This document shows, one piece after another, positions 37,376-48,585 of a stretch of 64,000 nt of DNA. Under the pieces are notes generated by a model. The model was not told where the DNA came from. It made no database searches and was given only the letters and a program-made list of their open reading frames with translations. The translations under genes were made by a program, and so were the position numbers. Location of the stretch: assembly GCF_023168145.1 (NCBI RefSeq), contig NZ_BQYK01000001.1, forward strand, positions 216,092 to 280,091, written 5' to 3'. This DNA is from Sporosarcina sp. NCCP-2222 (GTDB taxonomy: Bacteria; Bacillota; Bacilli; Bacillales_A; Planococcaceae). The first letter of the stretch is position 1. Each line of letters starts with the position of its first letter.

Positions 37376-38506
37376 TCAATCGCCTTTTATTGTCCGCTTG
37401 ATTTTATCAAAAAGTGAGCTAGAATACTCGTCTGGGGAATTGCCGTCGATGGAGGCAAATTCTCGCATTAATTCTTTTTGTTTCTCTGTCATCTTTTTAG
37501 GCGTCACGACTTTCACGATAACGTGCTGATCTCCCGTTCCATGTCCATGGACATTTTTGACGCCTTTCCCACGCAGACGGAAATTGGTCCCTGTCTGTGT
37601 GCCAGCAGGAATTTTCAATTTCACATTTCCATGAATGGTTGGCACTTGTATTTCATCGCCTAATGCCACTTGCGGGAATGTCAGCGGAAGCTCCAAGTAG
37701 ATGTCATCCTCTTCACGGACAAATTTATCATGCGGTTTCACGCGGAAAACGATGTATAGATCGCCAGCCGGTCCTCCGTTCACACCTGCTTCGCCTTGTC
37801 CTGAAACCCGAAGCCGCTGCCCATCATCTACGCCAGCAGGTATGGTCACCTTAATTTTTTTCCGTTTTGTTACACGGCCAGAGCCATGGCATGTTTCACA
37901 TTTCTCAGGAATGATTTTCCCTGTTCCTTGACAGTGTGGACATGTTCTTCTGTTCACCATTTGGCCAAGCGGCGTGTTTTGGGTGACGGAAATCTGCCCT
38001 GATCCTCCACAGTGCGTACAAGTTTTTACTGATGTTCCTTTTTTCGCGCCTGTACCGTGGCATGTTTCACATTCTTCCTCACGGGGCAATTCGACCTCTG
38101 TCTCTTTTCCGAATACAGCTTCCATGAAATCGATGGTCATCGTATATTGCAAATCATCGCCTTTTCGTGGAGCGTTCGGGTCGCGACGTCTTGTGCTGCC
38201 GCCAAAGAAAGTGCTGAAGATGTCCTCGAAGCCGAAGCCATCCGCTCCTCCTCCACCGAATCCGCCAAATCCGCCAAATCCCTGGTTTGGATCCGCATGG
38301 CCGAATTGGTCATATTGCGCACGTTTTGTATCATCACTGAGCGTTTCGAAAGCCTCTGTCACTTCTTTGAATTTCTCTTCGGCTCCCGCCTCTTTATTCA
38401 AATCGGGATGGAATTGCTTCGAAAGTTTTCGATACGCCTTTCGAATCTCTTCTTTTGTTGCCGATTTGGAAACGCCCAATACTTCATAATAATCTCGCTT
38501 ACTCAT
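37376..38506 (-). CDS. dnaJ: Chaperone protein DnaJ
   Basis: Hsp40 co-chaperone that delivers clients to DnaK and stimulates its ATPase, 376 residues. The J domain (1-70) has HPD in QFHPDLNK; a Gly/Phe-rich linker ([20 protein letters not shown]) follows, then four zinc repeats ([32 protein letters not shown]) and the C-terminal substrate domain. Two ATGs in tandem; the second (38506) lies 7 nt behind GGGAGAG. Confidence 0.99.
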   Translation of the reverse strand: MSKRDYYEVLGVSKSATKEEIRKAYRKLSKQFHPDLNKEAGAEEKFKEVTEAFETLSDDTKRAQYDQFGHADPNQGFGGFGGFGGGGADGFGFEDIFSTFFGGSTRRRDPNAPRKGDDLQYTMTIDFMEAVFGKETEVELPREEECETCHGTGAKKGTSVKTCTHCGGSGQISVTQNTPLGQMVNRRTCPHCQGTGKIIPEKCETCHGSGRVTKRKKIKVTIPAGVDDGQRLRVSGQGEAGVNGGPAGDLYIVFRVKPHDKFVREEDDIYLELPLTFPQVALGDEIQVPTIHGNVKLKIPAGTQTGTNFRLRGKGVKNVHGHGTGDQHVIVKVVTPKKMTEKQKELMREFASIDGNSPDEYSSSLFDKIKRTIKGD

Positions 38507-38662
38507 CATTCCACTCTCCCAAATATCTTTGTCATGCCGAATATACGAAGTAATAATATGCTTCTTGAACAGTACATCGTCCGACGAATTCCCTATATTG
38601 TACCATGCAAAGATGTTATCCGTTACCCTAAAGCGAATGGTTTCCGTATGCTAACAAACGAA

Positions 38663-38695
38663 AAAGTCAAAGCCGGAAGCTCGGACTTTGACTTT
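38663..38695 (-). terminator. Hairpin/terminator between dnaK and dnaJ
   Basis: On the minus strand AAAGTCAAAG and CTTTGACTTT form a 10-bp stem over a 13-nt loop, followed by TTCGTTTG. It probably reduces dnaJ expression relative to dnaK within the heat-shock operon. Confidence 0.7.
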
Positions 38696-38711
38696 CCCGT
38701 CATCTATCATC

Positions 38712-40601
<1,890 letters not shown>

Positions 40602-41201
40602 TTATTCGTTCACTTGGACCATAGAGGGCCGTAGAACGCGATCTTTCAACTTATACCCTTTTTGGAGTTCCTGAAGCACGATTCCGGAAGCTTTCTCCCC
40701 ATCGTTTCCAGTCATAACAGCTTGATGGAAATTGGGATCAAATTCCTGGCCAGCAGCCTCGATTTCCTTCAACCCTTCTGACTTCAAAGCATCTAACAGG
40801 TTCCGATATACCATGTCCATTCCAGTCATAAGTGATTGTGTCTCTTCCGATTTCGCTTCGATATTGAGAGCTCGCTCAAAATTGTCTAGAACAGGCAGCA
40901 AATTTGTCATCAAACTTTGAGCCCGGTACTTTTGCAGAGACTCTTTGTCCAGATTAGCCCGTCTCTTAAAGTTTTCAAAGTCTGCAAGCAAGCGAAGCTG
41001 TTTATTTTCTTCCTCTTCCAGCTTGGACTTCAACTCTTCGATGATTGCTTCCTTTTCGTCTTTTACTTCCGTTGGTGCTTTGCTGACCTCTGGTGACTCA
41101 GAATCTTGGTCAACTTGCGCTTCTTGAGCTATTTCGTTTTCAATTGAAGCGGCGGCCTGCTCATCAGCCAGAACCTCTTCCTTTTTTTCTTCGTTCATCA
41201 T
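40602..41201 (-). CDS. grpE: Nucleotide exchange factor GrpE
   Basis: Dimeric exchange factor for DnaK, 199 residues. An acidic, disordered N-terminus (~1-50) leads into a long coiled coil (EELKSKLEEEENKQLRLLAD) and the beta-domain with the family sequence GQEFDPNFHQAVM and VLQELQKGYKLKDRVLRPSMV. The ATG at 41201 overlaps the hrcA stop (ATGA); the following ATG 41198 has slightly better spacing to AGGAGG. Confidence 0.98.
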   Translation of the reverse strand: MMNEEKKEEVLADEQAAASIENEIAQEAQVDQDSESPEVSKAPTEVKDEKEAIIEELKSKLEEEENKQLRLLADFENFKRRANLDKESLQKYRAQSLMTNLLPVLDNFERALNIEAKSEETQSLMTGMDMVYRNLLDALKSEGLKEIEAAGQEFDPNFHQAVMTGNDGEKASGIVLQELQKGYKLKDRVLRPSMVQVNE

Positions 41202-42250
41202 ACATTCCTCCTATCCGTTCCGCCGCCAATCATCAGATTTGCAAGCGCTCTAGACAAATCACCGCTCACTATATCAAGCAACGTGATTACCCTGCTATAA
41301 TCCATCCTTTTAGGACCTACAATCGCAATGGCGCCTTCTATGTTATCGCCTGCAGAATAATTGGCAGTGATGACACTACAATCGCCCATTGCATCATGAT
41401 TATTCTCAGAACCGATGCGGACATGGATTCCTTTTGTCTCGTCTTGGAAAAAGGCAAGAGCAGGAGCTCCATTTTCCATCAGTTCGAAGAACATCTTCAT
41501 CTTGTCGATGTCATGGAATTCAGGCTGTTTCAGCATATTCATTTTACCGCCAAAGAACAGTCGCTCTTCAGGCTTGATGGCTGTTGCTTTCTGAAAAGAA
41601 GCAAACAATTCGCCCGCTTTGTTCACATGCTGTTCTAATACGGATTTCGCCGCTGATGCGAGCTTTATCTGTAAATGCATGAGTGGAGTTCCTGTCAACC
41701 GATCGTTCAATATATTGACCATCTTTTCAATGTCGGATGCCGACAATCCCTCCGGCACGTCGAATACCCGGTTTTCCACATGACCGCTGTCTGTGACGAT
41801 AATCGCAACCGCTTTGGTTTCATCCAATGGAACAATAGAGAACCGTTTCACTGAATGAGCCGTCACATCAGGTCCGAGCAAAATAGCCGTGTAATTGGTC
41901 AATTCAGATAAGATGACCGCAGAATTACGGATCAATTCCTCCGTTTCCATCACACGATTTTGAAAGATAGATCTAAGTTGCATGCTATCTTCCACATTCA
42001 ATTTTTCGGGCTGCAACAGATGATCGACGTAAAACCGATATCCCTTTTCAGATGGCACCCGGCCGGATGAAGTATGGGTCTTTTCTAAATACCCCAGCTC
42101 TTCTAAATCAGCCATATCATTTCGTATTGTAGCAGGACTGAAAGGAGCCTCTGGTTTTTTTGATAACTGCCTTGATCCGACAGGTTGTGCGGATTCGATG
42201 AAATCGTTAACCGTCAGTTGCAAGATTAGCAATTGCCTGTTTGTCAACAT
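41198..42250 (-). CDS. hrcA: Heat-inducible transcription repressor HrcA
   Basis: Repressor of class I heat-shock genes that binds CIRCE with help of GroEL, 350 residues. The N-terminal winged helix includes GSRQLSKKPEAPFSPATIRNDM in two pieces (GSRQLSKK and SPATIRNDMADLEELG), followed by the GAF-like dimer domain. ATG 42250 (MLTNRQLLIL) stands 8 nt behind AGGAG; the reading from 42271 would overlap the CIRCE operator. First gene of the operon. Confidence 0.98.
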   Translation of the reverse strand: MLTNRQLLILQLTVNDFIESAQPVGSRQLSKKPEAPFSPATIRNDMADLEELGYLEKTHTSSGRVPSEKGYRFYVDHLLQPEKLNVEDSMQLRSIFQNRVMETEELIRNSAVILSELTNYTAILLGPDVTAHSVKRFSIVPLDETKAVAIIVTDSGHVENRVFDVPEGLSASDIEKMVNILNDRLTGTPLMHLQIKLASAAKSVLEQHVNKAGELFASFQKATAIKPEERLFFGGKMNMLKQPEFHDIDKMKMFFELMENGAPALAFFQDETKGIHVRIGSENNHDAMGDCSVITANYSAGDNIEGAIAIVGPKRMDYSRVITLLDIVSGDLSRALANLMIGGGTDRRNV

Positions 42251-42264
42251 GTTCATCACTCCTG

Positions 42265-42291
42265 TTAGCACTCTTTAAATGTGAGTGCTAA
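42265..42291. promoter_or_regulatory. CIRCE operator of the hrcA operon
   Basis: TTAGCACTC, a 9-bp spacer and GAGTGCTAA match the CIRCE consensus perfectly. It lies between the promoter and the hrcA ribosome site. Confidence 0.98.
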
Positions 42292-42301
42292 TTCTACTCA
42301 T

Positions 42302-42330
42302 AATTTAACAAATCTCTTCTAACGTGTCAA
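42302..42330 (-). promoter_or_regulatory. SigA promoter of hrcA-grpE-dnaK-dnaJ
   Basis: On the minus strand a perfect TTGACA (42330-42325), a 17-bp spacer and TAAATT (42307-42302). The start site would fall right at the edge of CIRCE. Confidence 0.9.
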
Positions 42331-42343
42331 CGAATTGGCTTCT

Positions 42344-43477
42344 TCATTTCAAAAAACGCTGAAACACTTCGTTACCTCTATAAATTCCTAGCTGTGACAA
42401 TTTATAAATACTGTTTTCGCGGGTAAGTAAACCTTCCTCGATGAGCTTGCCAAGTTCTGTGCCGTACACATCTTCCAGCCGCTCCCCAAATTTTTTCTGA
42501 AAACCACTTTCCGAAACTCCGGTCATCATCCGAAGACCTAAAAACATCTCTTCTTCCATCGCTTCGCGAACGGTTACTTGATGGGAATCTAATAATGGCC
42601 GTTGTCCGGCATCAACTTTTTCCATATATTTTTTCAACGGTCCAAGATTGGCATAACGGCTGCCTGCTAAAAAACCATGCGCACCAGCCCCAACTCCCGC
42701 ATATTCATCATTTTGCCAATAAATCATATTATGGATGGATTCGTGGCCAGGCATTGCAAAATTGCTTATTTCATATTGCTCTCTTCCAGCCTGTTTCATG
42801 CGTTCCATTAACATGCCGAACATTTCTGCTTCCAGGTCTTCCCCTGGCAATGGCAGTTTTCCCTTGTTCATCAAATTATAAAATACTGTTTTCGGTTCAA
42901 TGATGAGCGAGTAACCAGAGTAATGGGGAAGGTCAATCGCAAGGGCGCGATCCAATGTATGTTCCCATTGTTGAATTGTTTGTCCGGGCAGTCCGTAGAT
43001 CAAGTCAATGCTGATATTTTCAAAACCGACTGCTCTCGCCTTCTCAATCACCTTCTCTGCATCATGTGATCCATGAGTCCGGCCTATTTTTCGAAGCAAT
43101 TCATCATCAAAGGATTGAACGCCGATGCTGAGACGTGTCACTCCGCCTTCCTTTAACACCCTTAACTTTTCTTCTGTCAATTCGTCTGGGTTTGCTTCAG
43201 TCGAAAATTCAGTTAAGGTTTCTACATCTATATACATACGGATAATATCCAGCAAACGTTTCAATTGCCTCTCGGATAATGCGGTCGGAGTCCCTCCGCC
43301 GAGGAAGACCGTTTCTGCCTGATTAAAAGAAGCACCTTCCCGTTTCAAAATCGACAGCTCGTTTCCAATCGATTCTATGTATTCATCAACCGGCTGGTTG
43401 TTAAAAAAGACTTTATTAAAATCACAGTAATGGCAAATCTGATGACAAAATGGAATATGAATATAAATCCCCCTCAT
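42344..43477 (-). CDS. hemW: Haem chaperone HemW (radical SAM, formerly HemN-like)
   Basis: Radical-SAM protein of 377 residues that binds haem and is thought to hand it to target proteins; not a true coproporphyrinogen dehydrogenase. The cluster motif is CHQICHYCDF at residues ~11-20 (CxxxCxxC), followed by FLGGGTPTALSERQL, and the C-terminal HemN domain has YGVGAGAH-like YAGVGAGAHGFL. ATG 43477 follows GGAGG by 7 nt. It lies between lepA and hrcA as in B. subtilis. Confidence 0.95.
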   Translation of the reverse strand: MRGIYIHIPFCHQICHYCDFNKVFFNNQPVDEYIESIGNELSILKREGASFNQAETVFLGGGTPTALSERQLKRLLDIIRMYIDVETLTEFSTEANPDELTEEKLRVLKEGGVTRLSIGVQSFDDELLRKIGRTHGSHDAEKVIEKARAVGFENISIDLIYGLPGQTIQQWEHTLDRALAIDLPHYSGYSLIIEPKTVFYNLMNKGKLPLPGEDLEAEMFGMLMERMKQAGREQYEISNFAMPGHESIHNMIYWQNDEYAGVGAGAHGFLAGSRYANLGPLKKYMEKVDAGQRPLLDSHQVTVREAMEEEMFLGLRMMTGVSESGFQKKFGERLEDVYGTELGKLIEEGLLTRENSIYKLSQLGIYRGNEVFQRFLK

Positions 43478-43583
43478 CGAACTGCCTCCTTTCATGGCAA
43501 GCCTTTCGGCTGTTGCGCTCCTCATTTTATCATTACCTTACCCTGAAAGGATACTATCCCGCATTCGGTACTGGTTGTCTTTC

Positions 43584-43943
43584 TCAGTGAATGGCCTTCA
43601 TGCCTTCTAATAGGAATTTCGCATCTTCATTGAGATAATATTTGACGTCCGGTCTCATCAAAAGATCCGTATTATTTTTAGCCGAAATACGAAGTCCACG
43701 CAAATCAAACTTTGACGCATAGACATTAATCGCCTGGATAATGTTCATTTCTATCCGATTCAAAGGCTTCACTTGAGTTTCATTATCTGCAAGCATATCA
43801 AGCAATGCTCTCGAATTCCCCCGTAATAAATGCTTATTCTGAAGCAAAAGCTCTATGTTGTCCTCAATATATTTTCTTGCTGATACGAGATCCAGTTTAT
43901 CCGTAGCCTCGTTAATTACTCTTATTAATTCCCGAAAGTCCAT
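43584..43943 (-). CDS. Hypothetical protein, 119 residues
   Basis: Soluble, mostly helical protein I do not recognise. It has no Cys, no signal sequence and no membrane helix; it alternates charged helices (FRELIRVINEATDKLDLVSARKY cut to its core INEATDKLDL; RALLDMLADN; MNIIQAINVYASKFDLRGLR). AAGGGG stands 8 nt before the ATG, and codon use looks like the neighbours. It lies alone between hemW and lepA, where B. subtilis has no gene, so it is probably lineage-specific. Confidence 0.8.
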   Translation of the reverse strand: MDFRELIRVINEATDKLDLVSARKYIEDNIELLLQNKHLLRGNSRALLDMLADNETQVKPLNRIEMNIIQAINVYASKFDLRGLRISAKNNTDLLMRPDVKYYLNEDAKFLLEGMKAIH

Positions 43944-44112
43944 TAGTCATACCCCTTAGTACAAAGTGTCTATTTTTATTTGCAATATTATAGACTTAAA
44001 TCCTATGTAAGAAAAGGGAAACGCACTTGGTAATGGCATGGAAAGCCGTCCTTCCTCTTGTTCCGTACAATGAAAAACGAGGCCCCGAAGGACCCCGCTA
44101 CAGCAGTTAACC

Positions 44113-44460
44113 TTAATCTTCATCCATTTTCAAGACTGCCATAAATGCCTCTTGAGGAACTTCCACGGAACCAACTTGCTTCATCCGTTTCTTACCTTCT
44201 TTTTGCTTCTCCAACAATTTTCGTTTACGGGAAATATCTCCGCCATAACATTTTGCTAAGACGTTTTTCCCGATTGATTTGATGGTAGATCGAGCAACGA
44301 TCTTTTGGCCGACTGCGGCTTGCACCGGCACTTCAAACTGTTGGCGAGGAATCAGGGACTTCAGCTTCTCGACAATTGCTTTGCCTCGTTCATAGCTGAA
44401 ATCACGATGCACAATGAAACTGAGTGCATCGACTTGTTCTCCATTGAGCAGAATATCCAT
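44113..44460 (-). pseudogene. lepA: Detached C-terminal domain of LepA (EF4)
   Basis: 115 residues that match the C-terminal domain of EF4 end to end ([20 protein letters not shown] ... [20 protein letters not shown]). The segment is in the same frame as the upstream part of lepA and separated from it only by TAG and three sense codons (Leu, Val, Lys). An ATG opens it, but only a weak AGTAAAG precedes the ATG, so separate translation is doubtful. See the upstream part and the finding on the amber codon. Confidence 0.85.
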
Positions 44461-44469
44461 CTTTACTAG

Positions 44470-45936
44470 CTATGACTGCTTGTAGCCAATTAATTCATAG
44501 TCAAGGGAGGCGTATCCTTTTGTACCTGATTTCAGTTGATCGAAGAAGTCATAGACGATCTCAGCCAACGGCAGTTCATAAATGATATTGACACGGGACG
44601 CGTCCAAATAATTCATCGTGACGAAGTTCCCCCGCTTGTTTTGGCAAAGCTCCATGACCGACCCAACGTAATCATTCGGCACCATGATGGAAGCTTTTAC
44701 ATACGGCTCTTCCACGTAATCAATCTTTTGTGCATTCGGCATCATGGACGGATTATCCACTTTCACTTCGGAACCGTCCGTCATTACGACGTTGTAAATA
44801 ACGCTCGGTGCAGTGGTAATCAAATCAATTTTAAACTCCCGTTCAATCCTCTCTTGGATGATCTCCATATGCAGAAGTCCAAGGAAACCACAGCGGTAGC
44901 CGAAACCGAGCGCTTGCGATGTTTCCGCTTCGAATTCGAGGGCGGAATCATTCAACTCCAATTTTTCAAGTGCTTCCCGCAAATCGACGTAACGGTTTGA
45001 GTCAATTGGATACAAACCACAGAACACCATCGGATTCATTTTTCGATAACCTGGCAGCGGCTCGCTCGCCGGTCTCTTGGCATTCGTTACTGTATCCCCG
45101 ACTCTTGTGTCGCCGACATTTTTAATCGATGCGGATAAGAAACCTACGTCCCCAACAGTCAATTCATCGCGAAGCGAGATATTTGGTGTAAAAACACCTG
45201 TCTCAATAACTTCAAATTCTTTGCCCGTTGCCATCATTCGGATTTTATCTCCAGGACGTACAGTTCCTTCGACAATACGAATATTGACGATGACTCCTTT
45301 GTACTGGTCATAATGGGAATCAAAGATCAACGCTTTGAGCGGCGCTTCTGGATCGCCGGACGGCGCTGGTACTTTCTCGACAATTTGTTCTAGAATGTCT
45401 TCGATTCCGATACCCGCTTTTGCTGAGGCGAGCACAGCTTCCGAAGCATCCAGTCCGATAACATCCTCAATTTCTTGTTTTACCCGTTCCGGATCTGCTG
45501 CCGGCAAATCGATTTTATTGATAACCGGCAATATTTCAAGATCGTTATCCAGGGCTAAGTAAACATTAGCCAACGTCTGTGCTTCAATGCCTTGCGCCGC
45601 GTCAACGACTAGGATAGCCCCTTCACAAGCTGCAAGGCTTCGGGATACTTCATATGTAAAATCCACATGTCCCGGTGTATCGATCAAATGGAAAGTATAA
45701 TCTTCACCATTTTTTGCGGTGTACGTCAATTGAACCGCATTCAGTTTAATAGTAATACCGCGTTCCCGCTCTAAATCCATCGAATCCAACGTCTGTGACT
45801 TCAATTCACGGGAGCTAAGCGTTTCCGTCTTCTCTAAGATCCGATCGGCTAACGTCGATTTCCCGTGATCTATGTGAGCGATGATGGAAAAGTTTCTTAT
45901 ATTCTTTTGACGTGCCAATCTCTCATCATGATTCAT
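44470..45936 (-). CDS. lepA: Elongation factor 4 (LepA), interrupted by an in-frame amber codon
   Basis: GTPase that acts on stalled or initiating ribosomes, membrane/cytosol. This part has 488 codons: G domain with [16 protein letters not shown] and INKIDLP, then domains II, III and V (ending [12 protein letters not shown]). Codon 489 is TAG (44472-44470), after which the same frame continues with the whole C-terminal domain to 44113. Related proteins carry Lys at this place, so one change AAG to TAG explains it. The full frame would give about 607 residues, the normal size. ATG 45936 has AGGAG 11 nt upstream. Confidence 0.92.
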   Translation of the reverse strand: MNHDERLARQKNIRNFSIIAHIDHGKSTLADRILEKTETLSSRELKSQTLDSMDLERERGITIKLNAVQLTYTAKNGEDYTFHLIDTPGHVDFTYEVSRSLAACEGAILVVDAAQGIEAQTLANVYLALDNDLEILPVINKIDLPAADPERVKQEIEDVIGLDASEAVLASAKAGIGIEDILEQIVEKVPAPSGDPEAPLKALIFDSHYDQYKGVIVNIRIVEGTVRPGDKIRMMATGKEFEVIETGVFTPNISLRDELTVGDVGFLSASIKNVGDTRVGDTVTNAKRPASEPLPGYRKMNPMVFCGLYPIDSNRYVDLREALEKLELNDSALEFEAETSQALGFGYRCGFLGLLHMEIIQERIEREFKIDLITTAPSVIYNVVMTDGSEVKVDNPSMMPNAQKIDYVEEPYVKASIMVPNDYVGSVMELCQNKRGNFVTMNYLDASRVNIIYELPLAEIVYDFFDQLKSGTKGYASLDYELIGYKQS

Positions 45937-46118
45937 TGTGCAGTTCACTCCTATTTTAGCTATTTGCATTATAGCAAATAACTGCGCAACATGTTATAAA
46001 TTCTTATCAAATCACAATAGAAGTTGATTTATTATTCCACGCCAAGCGGTTTAATCAGGAATGACAGCAGTAAATCAGCTCGTCTATGTAAGTGGCGATG
46101 CGTACCCCTAAAGACAAA

Positions 46119-46151
46119 AAAGACGGAGAAGATGCATTCCTCTCCGTCTTT
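46119..46151 (-). terminator. Terminator after spoIIP
   Basis: On the minus strand AAGACGGAGA and TCTCCGTCTT form a perfect stem followed by TTTTTGTC. It overlaps the last few bases before the spoIIP stop. Confidence 0.85.
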
Positions 46152-46155
46152 CCTG

Positions 46156-46974
46156 CTATTCGGCCTGTGCCGAATCCATGACGTGCCCGATTGCTTCCGC
46201 CAGGACCGCGATGGTTCGATTTAATTCATCCTCTGTATTGCCGATTCCACCCAATTCAACGAGAATGATCGATGGATCTAGATCTTGATTGTATTTTCCA
46301 TCGACTCCCGGGCCGCCCTTCGGAATAAGATCTTTCGTAATTCCTGGCACCAGTTTATCCATTTCACGTTTGACCAATAGGACATTTTCCATGTTCTGCT
46401 TATATTGCGGATGATCTGTCCCGAGGACAAACGCCACTTTTGCGTATCGCTGCCCCTCAAATTCTAATGTCGTCTTTTCCTGACCGACCGAATCCCGGTG
46501 AATATCGATAACAAGATCGTATGGTTGTTGTTCTATCGCTTTTTTAACATGAGGTCTGATTTCAGCATACGACCTGCTATAAGGAATTCCTTTTTTTCGC
46601 ATTTCCTTGCTGTTATCAATATCAATTGTGTTTGCTTCGATCCCGTTAATGGCTAACTGGCTCTTCAGCTTTGCGCCCAGCTTCATGACATTCTCGGTCT
46701 GATGAGAAGTGGAGACGATCCCATCAGCCGCTTTCGTCATCGGTTCATATGCTTCATGGGAATGTGTAAAATATAGTAATACATTCGCTGCTTTTGTTTC
46801 TTCTTTTTCCGGTTCGACTTCTTCCGTGACATTTGACGCGTACACGATGAACGCATTGTCTTTCATAATTTTTGTCGAAGTCACGGACGTCCCTTCAGGA
46901 AGAAATTGCATGACGATCGGGAAAAGGAAGAGAATGGCTATAGCGGCAATCCAGATTTGCATCGATTTTTTCAA
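46156..46974 (-). CDS. spoIIP: Stage II sporulation protein P (SpoIIP), short form
   Basis: Peptidoglycan amidase/endopeptidase of the DMP engulfment machinery, in the mother-cell membrane and facing the space between the membranes, 272 residues. One N-terminal membrane helix (IWIAAIAILFLFPIVMQFL) is followed by an unusually short linker (~40 residues) and the catalytic domain with YFTHSHEAYEP, IDIHRDS and ILVELGG. B. subtilis SpoIIP has about 400 residues, so the region between anchor and catalytic domain is much reduced. The start is TTG 46974, 7 nt behind GGGGGG. Confidence 0.93.
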   Translation of the reverse strand: MKKSMQIWIAAIAILFLFPIVMQFLPEGTSVTSTKIMKDNAFIVYASNVTEEVEPEKEETKAANVLLYFTHSHEAYEPMTKAADGIVSTSHQTENVMKLGAKLKSQLAINGIEANTIDIDNSKEMRKKGIPYSRSYAEIRPHVKKAIEQQPYDLVIDIHRDSVGQEKTTLEFEGQRYAKVAFVLGTDHPQYKQNMENVLLVKREMDKLVPGITKDLIPKGGPGVDGKYNQDLDPSIILVELGGIGNTEDELNRTIAVLAEAIGHVMDSAQAE

Positions 46975-47017
46975 TTGGCATCCCCCCGTGCTCCATCTAT
47001 ATGCCCGGGGGAATCTA

Positions 47018-48061
47018 TCAATGACTAGATTTCAATTTATCGATCCAATTGAAAAGCGCTCCAGATAAAGCATCGGCGTAGAGATAAACCCATGCATCTA
47101 TTTCTTTCGGTGAGATAAAGGTATTCAATTCACGGTTCGATAATACTTCTTCGAATAAATGAATTCGATCCTCATGCGGCCATGACGACCAATCACCGAA
47201 TATTGGAATGAGCTTGGAACGGTCCGCGTCTTTGTTCACTTCGTATAACCAGTTCGATACGGTCAATTTTGAAGATGGCCGAGATTCATCTTCAATCTTA
47301 GAAGCGATATAACTGAACATTGTATCGATTGCATCCGCAATTAATACAGGACCATCCACTACAGTGGGAATACCGATAGCAACAACAGGAATCCCCAGCG
47401 TCTCTTTAGACACTTCCTTGCGGCTGTTCCCCACACCTGAACCCGGATGGATGCCAGTATCCGTCATCTGGATGGTCCTGCAAAGCCTTGAACTGTCCTT
47501 TGCGGCCAATGCATCGATAACGATAAGCAAATCAGGCTGAATCTTATCAATGACTGCTCCGACAAATTCAGCTGTCTCCAAGCCGGTTTGGATGGTGACG
47601 CCAGGAGCGTATACATACACTTCCGCCCCATCATTTGAGAAATATTTCGGCACAATTTCCTTCATCCGATCCATCGTAAGTGGCCCAACCGCATCGGGCG
47701 TCACTTCCCGATTGCCTAAACCGATAAACAGAATTTTCCCATTAGCAGGAAGGTGAACCTCCTCGAGCATATCATCCAATTGTTTCATCAAAAGCTTCGT
47801 CATATCTTCTATGCCCTGAAGGTCATCGTAACGTAATGTGGGCATAGTAAGCGTAACGTAGGATCCTGCCTTCTTTCCAATCCGTTCTTCTGCTTCAGGC
47901 AAAATTTTCACTTTCGTTACAATAATTCTGCCTTGTCTCGTTTCATCAAACAAGACATCTTTTGTCTCTTCAAGCGTCTCTTTTTCTTCCTTCGACTGAT
48001 GGCGAACCATCTCATCGCCTTCTACAACTAAATCTGTCCGATAAAAATCATACTTTCCCAT
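47018..48061 (-). CDS. gpr: Germination protease GPR
   Basis: Aspartic-type protease that digests small acid-soluble proteins when spores germinate, 347 residues, made as a zymogen in the forespore. The N-terminal propeptide reads YDFYRTDLVVEGDEM, matching the processing region of the family. The core contains FIGLGNREVTPDAVGP, YAPGVTIQTG and IVIDALAAKDSSRL with the catalytic aspartates, and HPGSGVGNSRKE. The ATG has GAGGTGA upstream. spoIIP follows, as in B. subtilis. Confidence 0.97.
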   Translation of the reverse strand: MGKYDFYRTDLVVEGDEMVRHQSKEEKETLEETKDVLFDETRQGRIIVTKVKILPEAEERIGKKAGSYVTLTMPTLRYDDLQGIEDMTKLLMKQLDDMLEEVHLPANGKILFIGLGNREVTPDAVGPLTMDRMKEIVPKYFSNDGAEVYVYAPGVTIQTGLETAEFVGAVIDKIQPDLLIVIDALAAKDSSRLCRTIQMTDTGIHPGSGVGNSRKEVSKETLGIPVVAIGIPTVVDGPVLIADAIDTMFSYIASKIEDESRPSSKLTVSNWLYEVNKDADRSKLIPIFGDWSSWPHEDRIHLFEEVLSNRELNTFISPKEIDAWVYLYADALSGALFNWIDKLKSSH

Positions 48062-48124
48062 TTTGTCATCACCTCTGATTCAGTTTGCACGACGTGTCAA
48101 GGAAATATTCTTTGCATATTTTTA

Positions 48125-48153
48125 TTGCGTTATTGCAGGCTGTTTGCTAAAAT
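48125..48153 (+). promoter_or_regulatory. SigA promoter of rpsT
   Basis: TTGCGT (48125-48130), a 17-bp spacer and TAAAAT (48148-48153), upstream of a ~65-nt leader. Confidence 0.65.
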
Positions 48154-48225
48154 GTTAATGTTGTAAAGAGAATCCGGATCATCTTGGAAACACTCTTGTC
48201 TTACCTGAAATTGGAGGTGAATGGA

Positions 48226-48477
48226 ATGCCAAACATTAAAGGTGCTATCAAGCGCGTAAAACAAAGCGCTGCTGCGAATGAGCAAAACTCTCAAGTGAAA
48301 GCTGCAATGCGTACAGCAGTACGTAAAGCTGATACTGCGCTTATCAATAAAGAAGAGAACGCTCCTGAACTTTTGAAGGACGCGGTTAAAAAATTGGACT
48401 CTGCTGCACGCAAAGGTCTTATCCACAAGAACACTGCAGCTCGTCAAAAAGCTCGACTAACGAAAAAAGCGTTGTAA
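48226..48477 (+). CDS. rpsT: 30S ribosomal protein S20
   Basis: Basic helical-bundle ribosomal protein of 83 residues (MPNIKGAIKRVKQSAAANEQ; ending HKNTAARQKARLTKKAL). ATG 48226 lies behind GGAGGTGA. The gene stands alone and is divergent from gpr, convergent with holA, as in B. subtilis. Confidence 0.98.
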   Translation: MPNIKGAIKRVKQSAAANEQNSQVKAAMRTAVRKADTALINKEENAPELLKDAVKKLDSAARKGLIHKNTAARQKARLTKKAL

Positions 48478-48483
48478 TAACCA

Positions 48484-48560
48484 GTCCGGGGAAGTGCCGG
48501 ACAACAGAAAGACAAGCTGTCTACGTCGCAATCATTGCTTTGTAGACAGCTTGTTTTTTC
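48484..48560 (+). terminator. Two hairpins after rpsT, the second a strong terminator
   Basis: GTCCGG/CCGGAC at 48484-48502 is followed by a 13-bp stem ACAAGCTGTCTAC / GTAGACAGCTTGT (48512-48554) with TTTTT behind it. Confidence 0.85.
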
Positions 48561-48585
48561 TATGATCTTTTGAGCAGGCTCCGTT

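Noticed and set aside
44113-44460. C-terminal LepA piece as an independent gene
   Set aside because: Only a weak Shine-Dalgarno-like sequence precedes its ATG, and the frame is continuous with lepA; treated as the detached end of one gene.
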